The position numbers were made by a program, and so were the translations under genes. This document shows positions 17,098 to 25,263 of a stretch of DNA of 43,434 bases, piece by piece (positions within the stretch are counted from its first letter, which is position 1; each line of letters opens with the position of its first letter). The stretch is from Acidaminococcus intestini DSM 21505 (GTDB taxonomy: Bacteria; Bacillota; Negativicutes; Acidaminococcales; Acidaminococcaceae), in assembly GCF_000425045.1 (NCBI RefSeq), contig NZ_AULA01000021.1:1-43434 (forward strand). Direction: 5' to 3'. The notes beneath the pieces are model-generated. The model did not search any database. It had not been told where the DNA came from and saw nothing but the letters and a program-made list of their open reading frames with translations.

Positions 17098-17863
17098 ACT
17101 AACCGATGCATTCAAGAATAAAAAAGCCTTCATTCCTTTTGTGACCGCCGGTGACCCGGACCTATCCACGACGGAAGCCCTCATTTATGCCATGGAAGAA
17201 GCAGGGGCCAGTGTCATTGAGCTGGGAATCCCTTTCAGTGATCCCGTTGCGGAAGGGCCTGTGATCCAAGAAGCGGATAACCGTGCTCTTGCCGCGGGCT
17301 TCCGCATTGATGCCCTTTTCGATCTGCTTGAAAAGGTACGGGAAAAGACAGAGATCCCCCTTGTATTTTTGACCTATGCCAATCCGATCTTTACCTACGG
17401 ACGTGAGGCTTTCTTTACGCGCTGTGCCAAGGCCAGCATTGACGGCGTCATTGTACCGGACGTCCCCTTTGAGGAAAGGGCAACTCTGCTGCCGTTTGCC
17501 CGGGAAAAGGGGATTGCGCTCATTTCCCTGATTGCGCCAACTTCTCATGAGCGCGTTCAGATGCTTGCCCGTGAAGCAGAAGGCTATATCTACCTCGTTT
17601 CCAGTATGGGAGTTACAGGTGTTCGGGAGAAAATCACGACTGACCTAAAGGAAATTGTTGAAAAGATCCGGGAAGTATCAAACCAGCCTGTTGCTGTTGG
17701 CTTTGGGATTGCTCGCCCCGAACAGGCGGCGCAAATGGCGGACATCAGTGATGGGGCCATCGTGGGGAGCGCCATCGTAAAACTTGTGGCAAAGTACGGC
17801 AAAACGGCCGTCGGACCTGTTCGCGATTATGTCCTTTCCATGGTGGAAGCGGTCAGGGTGTGA
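17090..17863 (+). CDS. trpA: Tryptophan synthase alpha chain
   Basis: A 257-residue barrel subunit releasing indole from indole-glycerol phosphate. The catalytic glutamate is in [18 protein letters not shown]. The second catalytic position (Asp60 in E. coli) is a glutamate here, a variant accepted in the family pattern. [18 protein letters not shown] and [12 protein letters not shown] are conserved loops. The start overlaps the trpB stop (ATGACTAG). It is the last gene of the operon. Confidence 0.95.
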   Translation: MTRLTDAFKNKKAFIPFVTAGDPDLSTTEALIYAMEEAGASVIELGIPFSDPVAEGPVIQEADNRALAAGFRIDALFDLLEKVREKTEIPLVFLTYANPIFTYGREAFFTRCAKASIDGVIVPDVPFEERATLLPFAREKGIALISLIAPTSHERVQMLAREAEGYIYLVSSMGVTGVREKITTDLKEIVEKIREVSNQPVAVGFGIARPEQAAQMADISDGAIVGSAIVKLVAKYGKTAVGPVRDYVLSMVEAVRV

Positions 17864-17871
17864 GGGGCATG

Positions 17872-17899
17872 GAAGGAGGAAAGCCCCCTCCTTCTTTTT
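17872..17899 (+). terminator. Terminator of the trp operon
   Basis: Stem GAAGGAGG (17872-17879) with CCTCCTTC (17887-17894), then TTTTT. Confidence 0.85.
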
Positions 17900-17945
17900 G
17901 GATTTAAGATAAAATAAGAAAATAGGAAAAAATCTGAAAATAGTC

Positions 17946-17974
17946 TTGCACATTGTATACAAAGATGCTATAAT
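17946..17974 (+). promoter_or_regulatory. Upstream promoter of the OPT leader
   Basis: TTGCAC (17946-17951), 17-bp spacer, TATAAT (17969-17974). A terminator follows within about 60 bases, so this promoter makes a short RNA unless the terminator is read through. Confidence 0.65.
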
Positions 17975-17980
17975 GCATTC

Positions 17981-18033
17981 GTAAGTTAAATTTACCCCTC
18001 ATTTGGCCCTTGTTTTTCAAGGGCTATTTTTTT
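17981..18033 (+). ncRNA. Short terminated leader RNA or sRNA upstream of the OPT gene
   Basis: The predicted RNA is about 53 nt, from a start seven bases after TATAAT to the terminator at 18006-18033. It carries TTTACCCCTC, the same C-rich core found in the loop of the twin sRNAs at 24761 and 25124. It could be a small regulatory RNA or an attenuated leader of the transporter gene. No peptide is evident. Evidence is promoter plus terminator only. Confidence 0.35.
18006..18033 (+). terminator. Attenuator/terminator in the OPT leader
   Basis: Stem GCCCTTG (18006-18012) and CAAGGGC (18018-18024), then TATTTTTTT. It lies between two promoters. Confidence 0.75.
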
Positions 18034-18141
18034 GCGCTTTTGAGGAAAATCAAGAAAAAATGGAGGGAAATCGCTCCCATGAAGCAATGGAGTGGGTGAA
18101 AAAAGTGATTTTCTTTGAATTAAAGAAATTGTGAAAAAATA

Positions 18142-18170
18142 TTGACCTAAAAAATATGAAAAAGTATAAT
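18142..18170 (+). promoter_or_regulatory. Proximal promoter of the OPT transporter gene
   Basis: TTGACC (18142-18147), 17-bp spacer, TATAAT (18165-18170). The untranslated leader to 18351 would be about 170 bases; I see no recognised riboswitch in it. Confidence 0.65.
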
Positions 18171-18351
18171 AACGGTACAACGGAATTTATCATGTCTGTA
18201 AAAAATAGACATTTGTGTTTTGTGGAGAGAAATTCCACGTGGCCTTGTGCCTGGAACGGCTGCCCCTTCCCAGACCCTTTCCCGCGTTTTTTATAATCAT
18301 AGCTGCTTTTTTGTCCTCATGTTCGCTGTTTGGAAAGGAGAAGGAATCCTT

Positions 18352-20244
18352 ATGGAAGATCAATCATTCCACCCTTACATTCCCGCTGACCGCGTTGCTC
18401 CGGAAATGACGGCCGTTTCCGTCTTATTGGGGGCCGTGCTTGCGATTGTCTTTGGCGCGGCTAATGCTTATTTGGGACTTCGTGTAGGCATGACCATCTC
18501 AGCTTCGATTCCGGCCGCTGTACTCAGTATGGGCCTCACTCGGTTCATCCTGAAACGGGATTCCATTTTGGAAAACAATATGGTCCAAACCATTGGCTCA
18601 GCCGGTGAATCGGTTGCAGCTGGTGCCATTTTCACTTTGCCTGCCCTTTTTATGTGGGCTCAGGAAGGCCTCGTTGCTGAGCCTTCCATGCTTGAAATTG
18701 GCCTGATTGCCCTATTTGGCGGTGTCCTCGGAATCTTGTTCATGATTCCCTTGCGCCGCGCCCTGATTGTCAAGGAACATGGCGTCCTTGCCTATCCAGA
18801 AGGCCAGGCCTGTGCGGAAGTCCTCATTGCTGGGGAAGAAGGCGGCACCAAGGCGTCCACCGTTTTTGCCGGCCTTGGGATTGCAGCCTTCTATAAGTTC
18901 ATTGCCGATGGCTTCAAGTGGTTTCCCAGCGAGGTCCATACGGAAGTCCCAGGGTATAAAGGAGCAGGCTTTGGCCTTGATATCCTGCCAGCCCTAGCCG
19001 GTGTGGGGTATATTTGCGGCTTTAAGGTTTCGTCCTACATGTTTGCTGGCGGCGTGCTGGCCTGGTTTGTCATCATGCCGATGATTGCCGTATTTGGCGG
19101 CAGCGCAGTGCTTTTCCCTGCCAAGGTGACCGTGACGGAGCTATTTGCCGAGGGCGGTTCCTTTGCCCTGTGGAGCACCTATATCCGTTATATTGGGGCC
19201 GGTGCGGTCTTAACGGGCGGACTCATTGGGCTTTTGGAATCACTGCCCCTTATCATCCGAACCTTCCACGATGCGTTAGGTGACTTTGGACAGAATGGGG
19301 CATCAACCCTGCGTACGGAACAGGACCTGTCCATGAAGACCTTGATTGGAGGAATTCTCTTCATCATTGCTGCCTTGTGGGCCCTTCCCATGATTCCTCT
19401 CAATGCTTTTGGAGCTCTGCTGGTTGCTGTTTTTGGCTTTTTCTTTGCAACCGTCTCTTCCCGCATGGTCGGGCTGATCGGATCGTCCAACAACCCTGTT
19501 TCCGGAATGGCCATTGCTACCCTCCTGGTTTCCACCTTACTGCTCAAGAATACGGGCAATGACGGTGCCATGGGAATGGTCACGGCCATTTCCATCGGCG
19601 GCATCATCTGTGTCGTGGCTGCCATTGCCGGGGATATTTCCCAAGACCTCAAAACGGGTTTTCTTGTGGGTGCAACGCCTAAGAAGCAGCAGATTGGAGA
19701 AATCCTAGGGGTTATTTGTTCAGCCATTGCCATTGGCAGCATCATGTATCTGTTGAATTCTGCCTGGGGCTATGGTTCTGCTGAGCTGCCCGCTCCGCAG
19801 GCCATGCTCATGAAAATGGTGGTTGAAGGTGTCATGCTGGGGAACCTGCCTTGGAATCTCGTCCTTATCGGTGTATTCCTTTCCCTTGCCATGTGGATCC
19901 TTGGTATCCCTGTTCTGGCAGTGGCCATTGGAGTTTACCTTCCCATCCATCTGTCGGCTCCCATTATGGTGGGCGGGCTGCTGCGCCGGTATATGGAATC
20001 CCGTAACTTTGCTGATGCCGCGGAAAGAACAAATTGTGTTCAGTCCGGCGTACTCTATAGTTCCGGTCTGATTGCCGGGGAAGGCCTGATCGGAATCTTG
20101 CTCGCCATCCTTGCCGTCATGGATTTGGACCTTGATATGTCAAAAACCATCAATCTGGGGAATGTGGGAGGCCTTGTCGTCTTTGCCCTTCTTGTGGCGA
20201 CCATCTACGCAGCTTGCCAGAAGGGCCGGAAATCCCGTCCCTAA
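18352..20244 (+). CDS. OPT-family oligopeptide transporter
   Basis: A 630-residue membrane protein with roughly 14-16 transmembrane segments, of the OPT superfamily, bacterial peptide branch. Recognisable parts are the N-terminal ANAYLGLRVGMTISASIPAA block, TIGSAGESVAAGAIFTLPALF, LAYPEGQACAEVL and the late SSGLIAGEGLIGILLAI segment. It imports peptides, probably with protons or sodium. A longer frame begins at 18220; I chose ATG 18352 because GGAAAGGAGAAGG precedes it and MEDQSFHPYIP starts the family homology. A small PqqD-like gene follows in the same direction. Confidence 0.88.
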   Translation: MEDQSFHPYIPADRVAPEMTAVSVLLGAVLAIVFGAANAYLGLRVGMTISASIPAAVLSMGLTRFILKRDSILENNMVQTIGSAGESVAAGAIFTLPALFMWAQEGLVAEPSMLEIGLIALFGGVLGILFMIPLRRALIVKEHGVLAYPEGQACAEVLIAGEEGGTKASTVFAGLGIAAFYKFIADGFKWFPSEVHTEVPGYKGAGFGLDILPALAGVGYICGFKVSSYMFAGGVLAWFVIMPMIAVFGGSAVLFPAKVTVTELFAEGGSFALWSTYIRYIGAGAVLTGGLIGLLESLPLIIRTFHDALGDFGQNGASTLRTEQDLSMKTLIGGILFIIAALWALPMIPLNAFGALLVAVFGFFFATVSSRMVGLIGSSNNPVSGMAIATLLVSTLLLKNTGNDGAMGMVTAISIGGIICVVAAIAGDISQDLKTGFLVGATPKKQQIGEILGVICSAIAIGSIMYLLNSAWGYGSAELPAPQAMLMKMVVEGVMLGNLPWNLVLIGVFLSLAMWILGIPVLAVAIGVYLPIHLSAPIMVGGLLRRYMESRNFADAAERTNCVQSGVLYSSGLIAGEGLIGILLAILAVMDLDLDMSKTINLGNVGGLVVFALLVATIYAACQKGRKSRP

Positions 20245-20308
20245 TCCTGTCTGTAGGGTGTCAGGCTGCAGATTACAGAAACCAATCCCTTGATTTTGGA
20301 GAAAGCAC

Positions 20309-20653
20309 ATGAAAAAGGAAAAAGAAAACTACTTGGACCGGATTCCTTGCCATACCAGCGGGTATCGATGGACCCGGGATGAAGGGGGCCTTGTTACGAT
20401 TCATGTCGTGCATCGTGGCTTTTTCGCCCGCTTGGCCCAGGATTTTTTTAACCGGCCTTCTGTTAGCCATATTGACCTTGATGCGTTTGGCAGTGCCCTT
20501 TGGCTAAGCATGGATGGGAAAAAGAACGTCGGGGACCTTGCTCAGATGATGGAAAGCCGGTTTGGGAAGCAGGTTTATCCTCTTTATGAGCGCTTGATCG
20601 TTTTTTTGCAGATGTTGGTCCAGCAGCAATTCATTACGTGGAAAAAAATCTGA
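20309..20653 (+). CDS. PqqD-family small protein
   Basis: A 114-residue protein of the PqqD-like (RRE) superfamily. PqqD domains bind peptide substrates for radical-SAM or other modifying enzymes. Supporting features are the IDLDAFGSALWLSMDGKKNVGDL core, where the family has D-x-x-G-x-x-hydrophobic-W-x-x-(I/L)-D-G, and the ERLIVFLQMLVQQQFI end. No radical-SAM enzyme or precursor peptide is visible in the window. It follows the OPT transporter by 64 bases and could be co-transcribed, but a link to peptides is speculation. The start is supported by GGAGA. Confidence 0.75.
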   Translation: MKKEKENYLDRIPCHTSGYRWTRDEGGLVTIHVVHRGFFARLAQDFFNRPSVSHIDLDAFGSALWLSMDGKKNVGDLAQMMESRFGKQVYPLYERLIVFLQMLVQQQFITWKKI

Positions 20654-20999
20654 TTGGCTCTTGCTTCAGTTTGCGTCTGAAGGCTAGAAAAAGACACGGG
20701 GCGCTCCTTAAAAGGCGGCTCCCTGCACTCAAATGGGAAATCTTGTTCTTTTGGGAAAGGCTGCAGGCTTTTCTTTGGCCCTTCCCGCCAGCAGAGCAGC
20801 TGCTTTTTGATAGAAACCGGATATCGCTTTTTCCAGCTGAATCTTTTATGTAGGAATGACCCTCATGGCGTCTTAAAAACAGCCCTTCTATCTTTTGCTG
20901 GATAGGGGATTGGGACGACAGGGGGCCTTTCTTTTGTTATCGGCACACAGTGCCTGACTGCGATGGAAAAACATCAGGTAGATTCTGAATTGTAAATGA
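20654..20999. other. Intergenic stretch with no recognised feature
   Basis: About 350 bases between the PqqD-like gene and the next promoter. A 71-codon open frame on the plus strand has no convincing ribosome site or recognisable homology. I see no clear terminator, tRNA or repeat. Confidence 0.5.
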
Positions 21000-21000
21000 T

Positions 21001-21029
21001 TTGACATTCCGCCCTCATATGACTATGAT
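21001..21029 (+). promoter_or_regulatory. Promoter of the 2-hydroxycarboxylate transporter gene
   Basis: TTGACA (21001-21006), 17-bp spacer, TATGAT (21024-21029), with an AT-rich leader of about 80 bases to the start codon. Confidence 0.75.
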
Positions 21030-21116
21030 AGAAAACGCTCTTGAATTAATCATAATTTAAGGTAAAGTCTATTCAAAATAGACGGAAAGAAGAAATGTAA
21101 AGGAGAATGAGAGTTT

Positions 21117-22424
21117 ATGTCAAATGAGAAAGTCAAGTCATTTCGCCCTTTTGGGCTCACCTGGCCCCTTTGCTTAGGGTTTATTGTTATCATTTTTGCT
21201 GGGGTATGGACTGGATCCTTGACGACAGACCTTGCCGGCGGTTTTGCCTTGACGCTTGCCATGGGTATTGTTTTCAATGAAATCGGGGAACGGATTCCCT
21301 TCTGGAATTCTTACGTAGGGGGCGGGCTTGTCCTGTCGTTCCTGGCATCGGCCTATTTGTTTACCAACCATCTGATTCCCGAACAATATGCGAAATCCGT
21401 TTCCTACTTGATGAATGAATCAGACTTTCTGAGCTTTTTTATCGTCTTTTTGATCTGCGGTTCCATTTTGGGGCTGGAAAAGAAATTGCTCATTAAATCT
21501 TTTGCCGGCTATCTTCCCGCTATCTTCGGCGGCCTTATCGGCGCCGCTTGTTTAGGCATTGTAGGGGGCTTTTTCTTTGGCATCTCTCCATCCATGATTG
21601 TCCTCAACTACGTGCTTCCCATCATGGGCGGCGGCAATGGCGCAGGGGCTGTACCGCTTTCCCAGATCTATGAAAGCGTGACCGGTCATAAGGCTTCTGA
21701 TTATTATGCATTTGCCATTACGGTCCTTACCATTGCCAATATCTTTGCCATCCTTTCGGCTGCCGTATTGGATCAAATCGGCCGCAAACATCCTTCCTGG
21801 ACGGGTGACGGATCAACCTTGATCCGGAAGGGCCTTGATATCGAAGCGGAAAAAAATGATGCCGTACCTTCCATCAAGGAAATCGGCGGGGCTTTCTTTA
21901 TGGCCATCAGCCTGTATGCAGCTGGCACCCTCCTTGGTAAATCCCTTTTGCCAACGGTCTTTGGGGTGGCCATCCATCCTTTTGCTTGGATGATTGTCGT
22001 TGTGACAATCCTGGCCATGCTTGGCTGGGTTCCCCAAGAGACCAAGGCCGCTGCAAAACGCCTGCAGTCTTTCATGAGCTCCTGCCTTGTTCTGACCATC
22101 ATGGTCGGCGTTGGGGCGGATACGGACCTCAACCAATTGATGGCGGCCATTACGCTGAGTAACGTCGTCATTTCTTTCCTTATCGTTGTTGGCGCCATTT
22201 TGGGTTCTGCCATTGTCGGACAGTGGGTTGGTTTTTATCCGATTGATTCAGCCATCACGGCTGGCCTTTGCATGGCAAACCGCGGCGGATCAGGAGACCT
22301 TGCCGTATTGGGGGCCTCCCACCGGATGGGACTGATTGCTTATTCCCAGCTTTCTTCCCGTCTTGGCGGCGGGATTGTCCTCATCTTGGGATCCGTCCTG
22401 TTTGGCTCCATGATTGGAAAATAA
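21117..22424 (+). CDS. 2-hydroxycarboxylate transporter (CitS/MaeP-type citrate or malate symporter)
   Basis: A 435-residue membrane protein of the 2HCT family. Both family re-entrant-loop signatures are present: GGGNGAGAVPLSQIY in the first half and CMANRGGSGDLAVLGAS in the second. Members exchange or co-transport citrate, malate or lactate with sodium or protons, feeding anaerobic organic-acid fermentation. The exact substrate cannot be told from sequence alone. The start is preceded by AAAGGAGAATGAG. It is monocistronic with promoter and terminator. No citrate lyase or malic enzyme genes are nearby. Confidence 0.9.
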   Translation: MSNEKVKSFRPFGLTWPLCLGFIVIIFAGVWTGSLTTDLAGGFALTLAMGIVFNEIGERIPFWNSYVGGGLVLSFLASAYLFTNHLIPEQYAKSVSYLMNESDFLSFFIVFLICGSILGLEKKLLIKSFAGYLPAIFGGLIGAACLGIVGGFFFGISPSMIVLNYVLPIMGGGNGAGAVPLSQIYESVTGHKASDYYAFAITVLTIANIFAILSAAVLDQIGRKHPSWTGDGSTLIRKGLDIEAEKNDAVPSIKEIGGAFFMAISLYAAGTLLGKSLLPTVFGVAIHPFAWMIVVVTILAMLGWVPQETKAAAKRLQSFMSSCLVLTIMVGVGADTDLNQLMAAITLSNVVISFLIVVGAILGSAIVGQWVGFYPIDSAITAGLCMANRGGSGDLAVLGASHRMGLIAYSQLSSRLGGGIVLILGSVLFGSMIGK

Positions 22425-22443
22425 CGGGTTTTGTTGAGCCCTA

Positions 22444-22475
22444 GGCACCTGGCTTTTGCCGGGTGCCTTCTTCAT
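22444..22475 (+). terminator. Terminator after the 2HCT gene
   Basis: Stem GGCACCTGGC (22444-22453), TTTT loop, GCCGGGTGCC (22458-22467), then TTCTTCATTT. Confidence 0.8.
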
Positions 22476-22560
22476 TTCCCGGGCAGTGTCCTTTTTCCTA
22501 GGAAAATGATACAATAGGCAGTATCGACTTGAGTCAATCTATTTTTTGGGAGGCACCGCC

Positions 22561-24198
22561 ATGAAAAAACGCTACTGGGTCATTTTTTGGCTCGCTGCTG
22601 TACTGCTCTTATACTACCTCAATGGAACCTTGCCCCTGACAGACAGTGTGGAAGGAAACTATGCCCTTACGGCCAAGGAAATGGTTGTAAGTGGAGACTT
22701 TTTATCCCCCCAGATTTATGGCAGGTATTGGTTTGATAAACCAGTTTTTGCCTATTGGATGATTGCCTTGGGCTTTAAACTTTTTGGCTTTACGGAATTT
22801 GGGGCTCGTTTTTTCCCTTCTCTTTATGGTCTTTTGGGCCTTTATCTGGTGACTTGGGGCGGCAGGAAACTCTACGGGGAAAAAGTGGGATTCTTCAGTG
22901 GTGTCTTTCTGCTCATGACGCTTCAATTTTTTACCATTTCGAAGTCGGTCCTTACAGATGGCATGCTCTTCCTATTTTTGAATGGAGCCCTTCTTTTTTA
23001 CTACTTGGGCTATAGCACGCCGCAGAAAAAGTATTACTACGGGATGTATGTCTGCGCAGCCCTAGCCACCCTCACCAAGGGCCCTATCGGTTTTTTGCTT
23101 CCTGGCCTGATTTTCCTGCTCTTTCTTATCTGGCGCCGGGATTTTGCCTCACTTAAATCGGCAAAACTGGGAAGCGGCATCCTTTTGTTTCTTCTTGTAG
23201 GGGCCCCTTGGTATGTGGCCATGGCCATAAAGCATCCAGACTTTCTTTCTGGGTTCATTGGTACGCAGAATTTCCTGCGAGCTACGGTATCGGAGCATCC
23301 TCGGGATAACGTCATTTGGTATTATACGGCAGTGAATCTGTTGAATGCATATGCTTGGATTGGCCTGCTGCCAGGGGCGCTGAAGGCCTATTTGTGGAAG
23401 GATCACCATCTTGTCCGGCCTTCTGCGCGGGAAGGCTACCTGCTGCTCTGGATTGGGACAATCTTTATTTTCTTCCAGTGCATGGCAACGAAATACATTA
23501 CCTATACCTATCCCATCTTGATGCCGCTCAGTATTTTTACGGCCTCTTATTTTGTCGAAAAAGGAGAAGCCCTCTCCCTTAAAGGCGTCCTTGGGGGGAA
23601 CCTCCTTTTTTATGGAGCCTTGGCGGCAGCTGCCTACCATCTGCCGAAACTGGCACCGGGGCTGCTTTCCCATCCAAAGGATATCTTTTACTTTGTCAGC
23701 ATCTTCTTAGGCTGCTTTTTGGTCCTTTCCATCCACCGCTTCCGAGGTAAATCTGTACGGGAAGTGATGACCATGACCATTCTTTTGACTTATCTTTTCT
23801 TCTTCTGCATTACCAAGATGCTGGCCCTGCCGCTTATGAGCGGAGTGACCGGAAAATGGGTGGGACTTTATATCAATACCATGATTCCCGAAAATGTGCC
23901 TATTTACGTACGGGGCGGCGGATATCCAACGTCGACATGGTTCTATACGGATCGGACCCTGACCATGCTTGTTCCAGATGAGCAGACGGAAGCCTTTGCT
24001 CCCAAGGATTACAGCTGGTCGGCCAAGAATATCATGCCATGGACCACGTACAGCAAGGTCCAGAATGTACCTGAAGCGGTCGTGCTCGTTGACACGAATA
24101 CACGGAAAATCAAGACGAAACTCGAAGAAGATTGGCCCGGTGCATGGGAAAAAATCAAGTTCTATGGCCAATGGACCATGATGATCAAACATCGCTAG
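22561..24198 (+). CDS. ArnT/PMT-type membrane glycosyltransferase (GT39/GT83 superfamily)
   Basis: A 545-residue protein with about 12 transmembrane segments. The first periplasmic loop has the acidic catalytic-type motif in LTDSVEGNYALTAKEM, followed by YWFDKPVFAYWM, matching the K-P-P-x-x-Y-W pattern of the family. YLTKGPIGFLLPG-like sequence (TLTKGPIGFLLPG) is also typical. Such enzymes move sugars from polyprenyl phosphate onto lipid A, proteins or other envelope acceptors outside the inner membrane. Acceptor and sugar are unknown. An upstream TTG frame extension is rejected in favour of ATG 22561 behind GGGAGG. It is followed at 12 bases by an unknown gene. Confidence 0.85.
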   Translation: MKKRYWVIFWLAAVLLLYYLNGTLPLTDSVEGNYALTAKEMVVSGDFLSPQIYGRYWFDKPVFAYWMIALGFKLFGFTEFGARFFPSLYGLLGLYLVTWGGRKLYGEKVGFFSGVFLLMTLQFFTISKSVLTDGMLFLFLNGALLFYYLGYSTPQKKYYYGMYVCAALATLTKGPIGFLLPGLIFLLFLIWRRDFASLKSAKLGSGILLFLLVGAPWYVAMAIKHPDFLSGFIGTQNFLRATVSEHPRDNVIWYYTAVNLLNAYAWIGLLPGALKAYLWKDHHLVRPSAREGYLLLWIGTIFIFFQCMATKYITYTYPILMPLSIFTASYFVEKGEALSLKGVLGGNLLFYGALAAAAYHLPKLAPGLLSHPKDIFYFVSIFLGCFLVLSIHRFRGKSVREVMTMTILLTYLFFFCITKMLALPLMSGVTGKWVGLYINTMIPENVPIYVRGGGYPTSTWFYTDRTLTMLVPDEQTEAFAPKDYSWSAKNIMPWTTYSKVQNVPEAVVLVDTNTRKIKTKLEEDWPGAWEKIKFYGQWTMMIKHR

Positions 24199-24209
24199 GA
24201 GGAAATTCC

Positions 24210-24698
24210 ATGGAAGAAAATGACATCAAATCCTATCTTGACAGTCATGAAACCATTCAGTTCCAAGTGACGCGGGAAGAATTGGATGATCCAAAGAAGA
24301 GTGCCCGCTATTTTGCCCTGTTGGATTACTTTGGAGCCCATCCACAGGAAGCTGGGAAATTCTGCAGCCGTCTCCTTTTGGTCTTTCATCCAAGCTGCGG
24401 TACAGACTTATGGGAAAATGAAGCCGCCGCAGCCTTCGTCAAACGGCTTACTGCCTATCCCTATCTTTTCTTTCTTGCCGAAAAGGAAGGGGAGACCTTG
24501 AAGTTCCTGACGGCGCTTAGCTGCCGTAAGGGGGGGCTTGTCGGCGATAATCTTTCCCTTGATAAGGACCTTTTCAATGAACTTCTTCAAAAACAAATGA
24601 AGGGCATCCTTGTCATGAGCCAGGCGGCCCATTTTAGCCCGGAAAATGCCAAGAGCATCATGGACAGCGTCTTCACCTATTTCGGTATGGATAATTAG
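24210..24698 (+). CDS. Conserved-looking hypothetical protein, 162 aa
   Basis: I do not recognise this protein. It is soluble, acidic overall, with no signal peptide or membrane segment. It reads as a mixed alpha/beta domain with a hydrophobic core (FCSRLLLVFHPSC, TAYPYLFFLAEKEG). The start at 24210 follows AGGAGG, 12 bases after the glycosyltransferase stop, so the two are probably co-transcribed. No independent promoter is obvious. Its function may relate to envelope glycosylation only by association. Confidence 0.7.
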   Translation: MEENDIKSYLDSHETIQFQVTREELDDPKKSARYFALLDYFGAHPQEAGKFCSRLLLVFHPSCGTDLWENEAAAAFVKRLTAYPYLFFLAEKEGETLKFLTALSCRKGGLVGDNLSLDKDLFNELLQKQMKGILVMSQAAHFSPENAKSIMDSVFTYFGMDN

Positions 24699-24748
24699 CT
24701 GTCACAAACTGTTCAAATCTGCGCCCTTTCTTTGACAAGAATTTGGGC

Positions 24749-24754
24749 TATACT
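24749..24754 (+). promoter_or_regulatory. -10 element of sRNA copy 1
   Basis: TATACT about seven bases before the predicted RNA start. The properly spaced -35 position (near 24726-24731) is poor. A TTGACA at 24732-24737 is only 11 bases away and so is unlikely to act as a -35. The promoter may need an activator. Confidence 0.45.
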
Positions 24755-24760
24755 TCTTCT

Positions 24761-24865
24761 TGTAGCAGGGATCACCCCTCCTTGCTGCAATCTTCCCCAT
24801 CAAATCATCATAAACAACTTCCTTTCTGGAAAAGGCCTCCGCCGGAATCGGCAGGGGCCTTTTTC
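24761..24865 (+). ncRNA. Twin small RNA, copy 1
   Basis: A predicted small RNA of about 105 nt. Its 5' hairpin has 10-bp arms (24762-24771 with 24779-24788) and a loop of TCACCCC. A single-stranded part with TCTTCCCC and CTTCCTTTC follows, then an intrinsic terminator (24831-24865). From ACCCCTCC to CCTTTC, 53 bases are identical to copy 2 at 25124. The C-rich loop and linker are complementary to Shine-Dalgarno sequences, as in LhrC, csRNA and RsaE-type sRNAs. No start codon lies in the conserved part. Confidence 0.65.
24831..24865 (+). terminator. Terminator of sRNA copy 1
   Basis: AAAGGCCTC and GGGGCCTTT form the outer stem, GCCG and CGGC the inner one, then TTTT. The stem sequence is unrelated to that of copy 2. 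Confidence 0.75.
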
Positions 24866-25089
24866 CGCAGGAGATTTTCTTCCTCTGCGTCCCATATCTT
24901 AGACCGAAATGAATCGAGGAAAACTTCTCTTTTCCCTATTGCTTAATAAAATAAATTATCGTGATAAATTAAATTCAGGAAAGAATGTGAATAATAGGGA
25001 ATGATCTTATTTCATATTGATTTCATAAGGATTTATGTCATCCCTTTTGACTTGCGAGTCAAATTCACAAATAGTTCATTCTTTCTTTA

Positions 25090-25118
25090 TTGCTTTTTAA
25101 GAAAGAATCTTATATACT
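25090..25118 (+). promoter_or_regulatory. Promoter of sRNA copy 2
   Basis: TTGCTT (25090-25095), 17-bp spacer, TATACT (25113-25118). It is unlike the promoter region of copy 1 although the RNA bodies are nearly identical. Confidence 0.6.
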
Positions 25119-25123
25119 GGGCA

Positions 25124-25227
25124 TGTAGCAAGGATTACCCCTCCTTGCTGCAATCTTCCCCATCAAATCATCATAAACAACTTCCTTTCAAGAAAAGGCA
25201 CCCGTTTCCCCGACGGGTGCTTTTTCT
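25124..25227 (+). ncRNA. Twin small RNA, copy 2
   Basis: A predicted small RNA of about 104 nt, paralogous to copy 1. The 5' hairpin arms are GTAGCAAGGA (25125-25134) and TCCTTGCTGC (25142-25151), with a TTACCCC loop. The linker with TCTTCCCC and CTTCCTTTC is identical to copy 1. The terminator stem GCACCCGT/ACGGGTGC is different. Differences from copy 1 in the 5' arm (A to G) keep pairing through G-U. It ends just before a truncated autotransporter gene. Confidence 0.65.
25198..25227 (+). terminator. Terminator of sRNA copy 2
   Basis: Stem GCACCCGT (25198-25205) with ACGGGTGC (25213-25220), then TTTTTCTT. Confidence 0.8.
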
Positions 25228-25263
25228 TGTGTCAGGAAGCTTTTTTTATTTTTCGGCAACGGC

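Noticed and set aside
17240-17300. Glu in place of the second catalytic Asp of TrpA
   Set aside because: The family signature allows D or E at this position, so it is a known variant and not a defect.
18059-18133. 24-codon frame in the OPT leader
   Set aside because: No ribosome site and no recognisable features; it is likely chance in an AT-rich leader.
20638-20853. 71-codon frame after the PqqD-like gene
   Set aside because: No clear ribosome site, unusual basic/aromatic composition and no motif; not supported.
24732-24737. TTGACA as -35 of sRNA copy 1
   Set aside because: Only 11 bases separate it from TATACT, too short for a functional sigma-A promoter.
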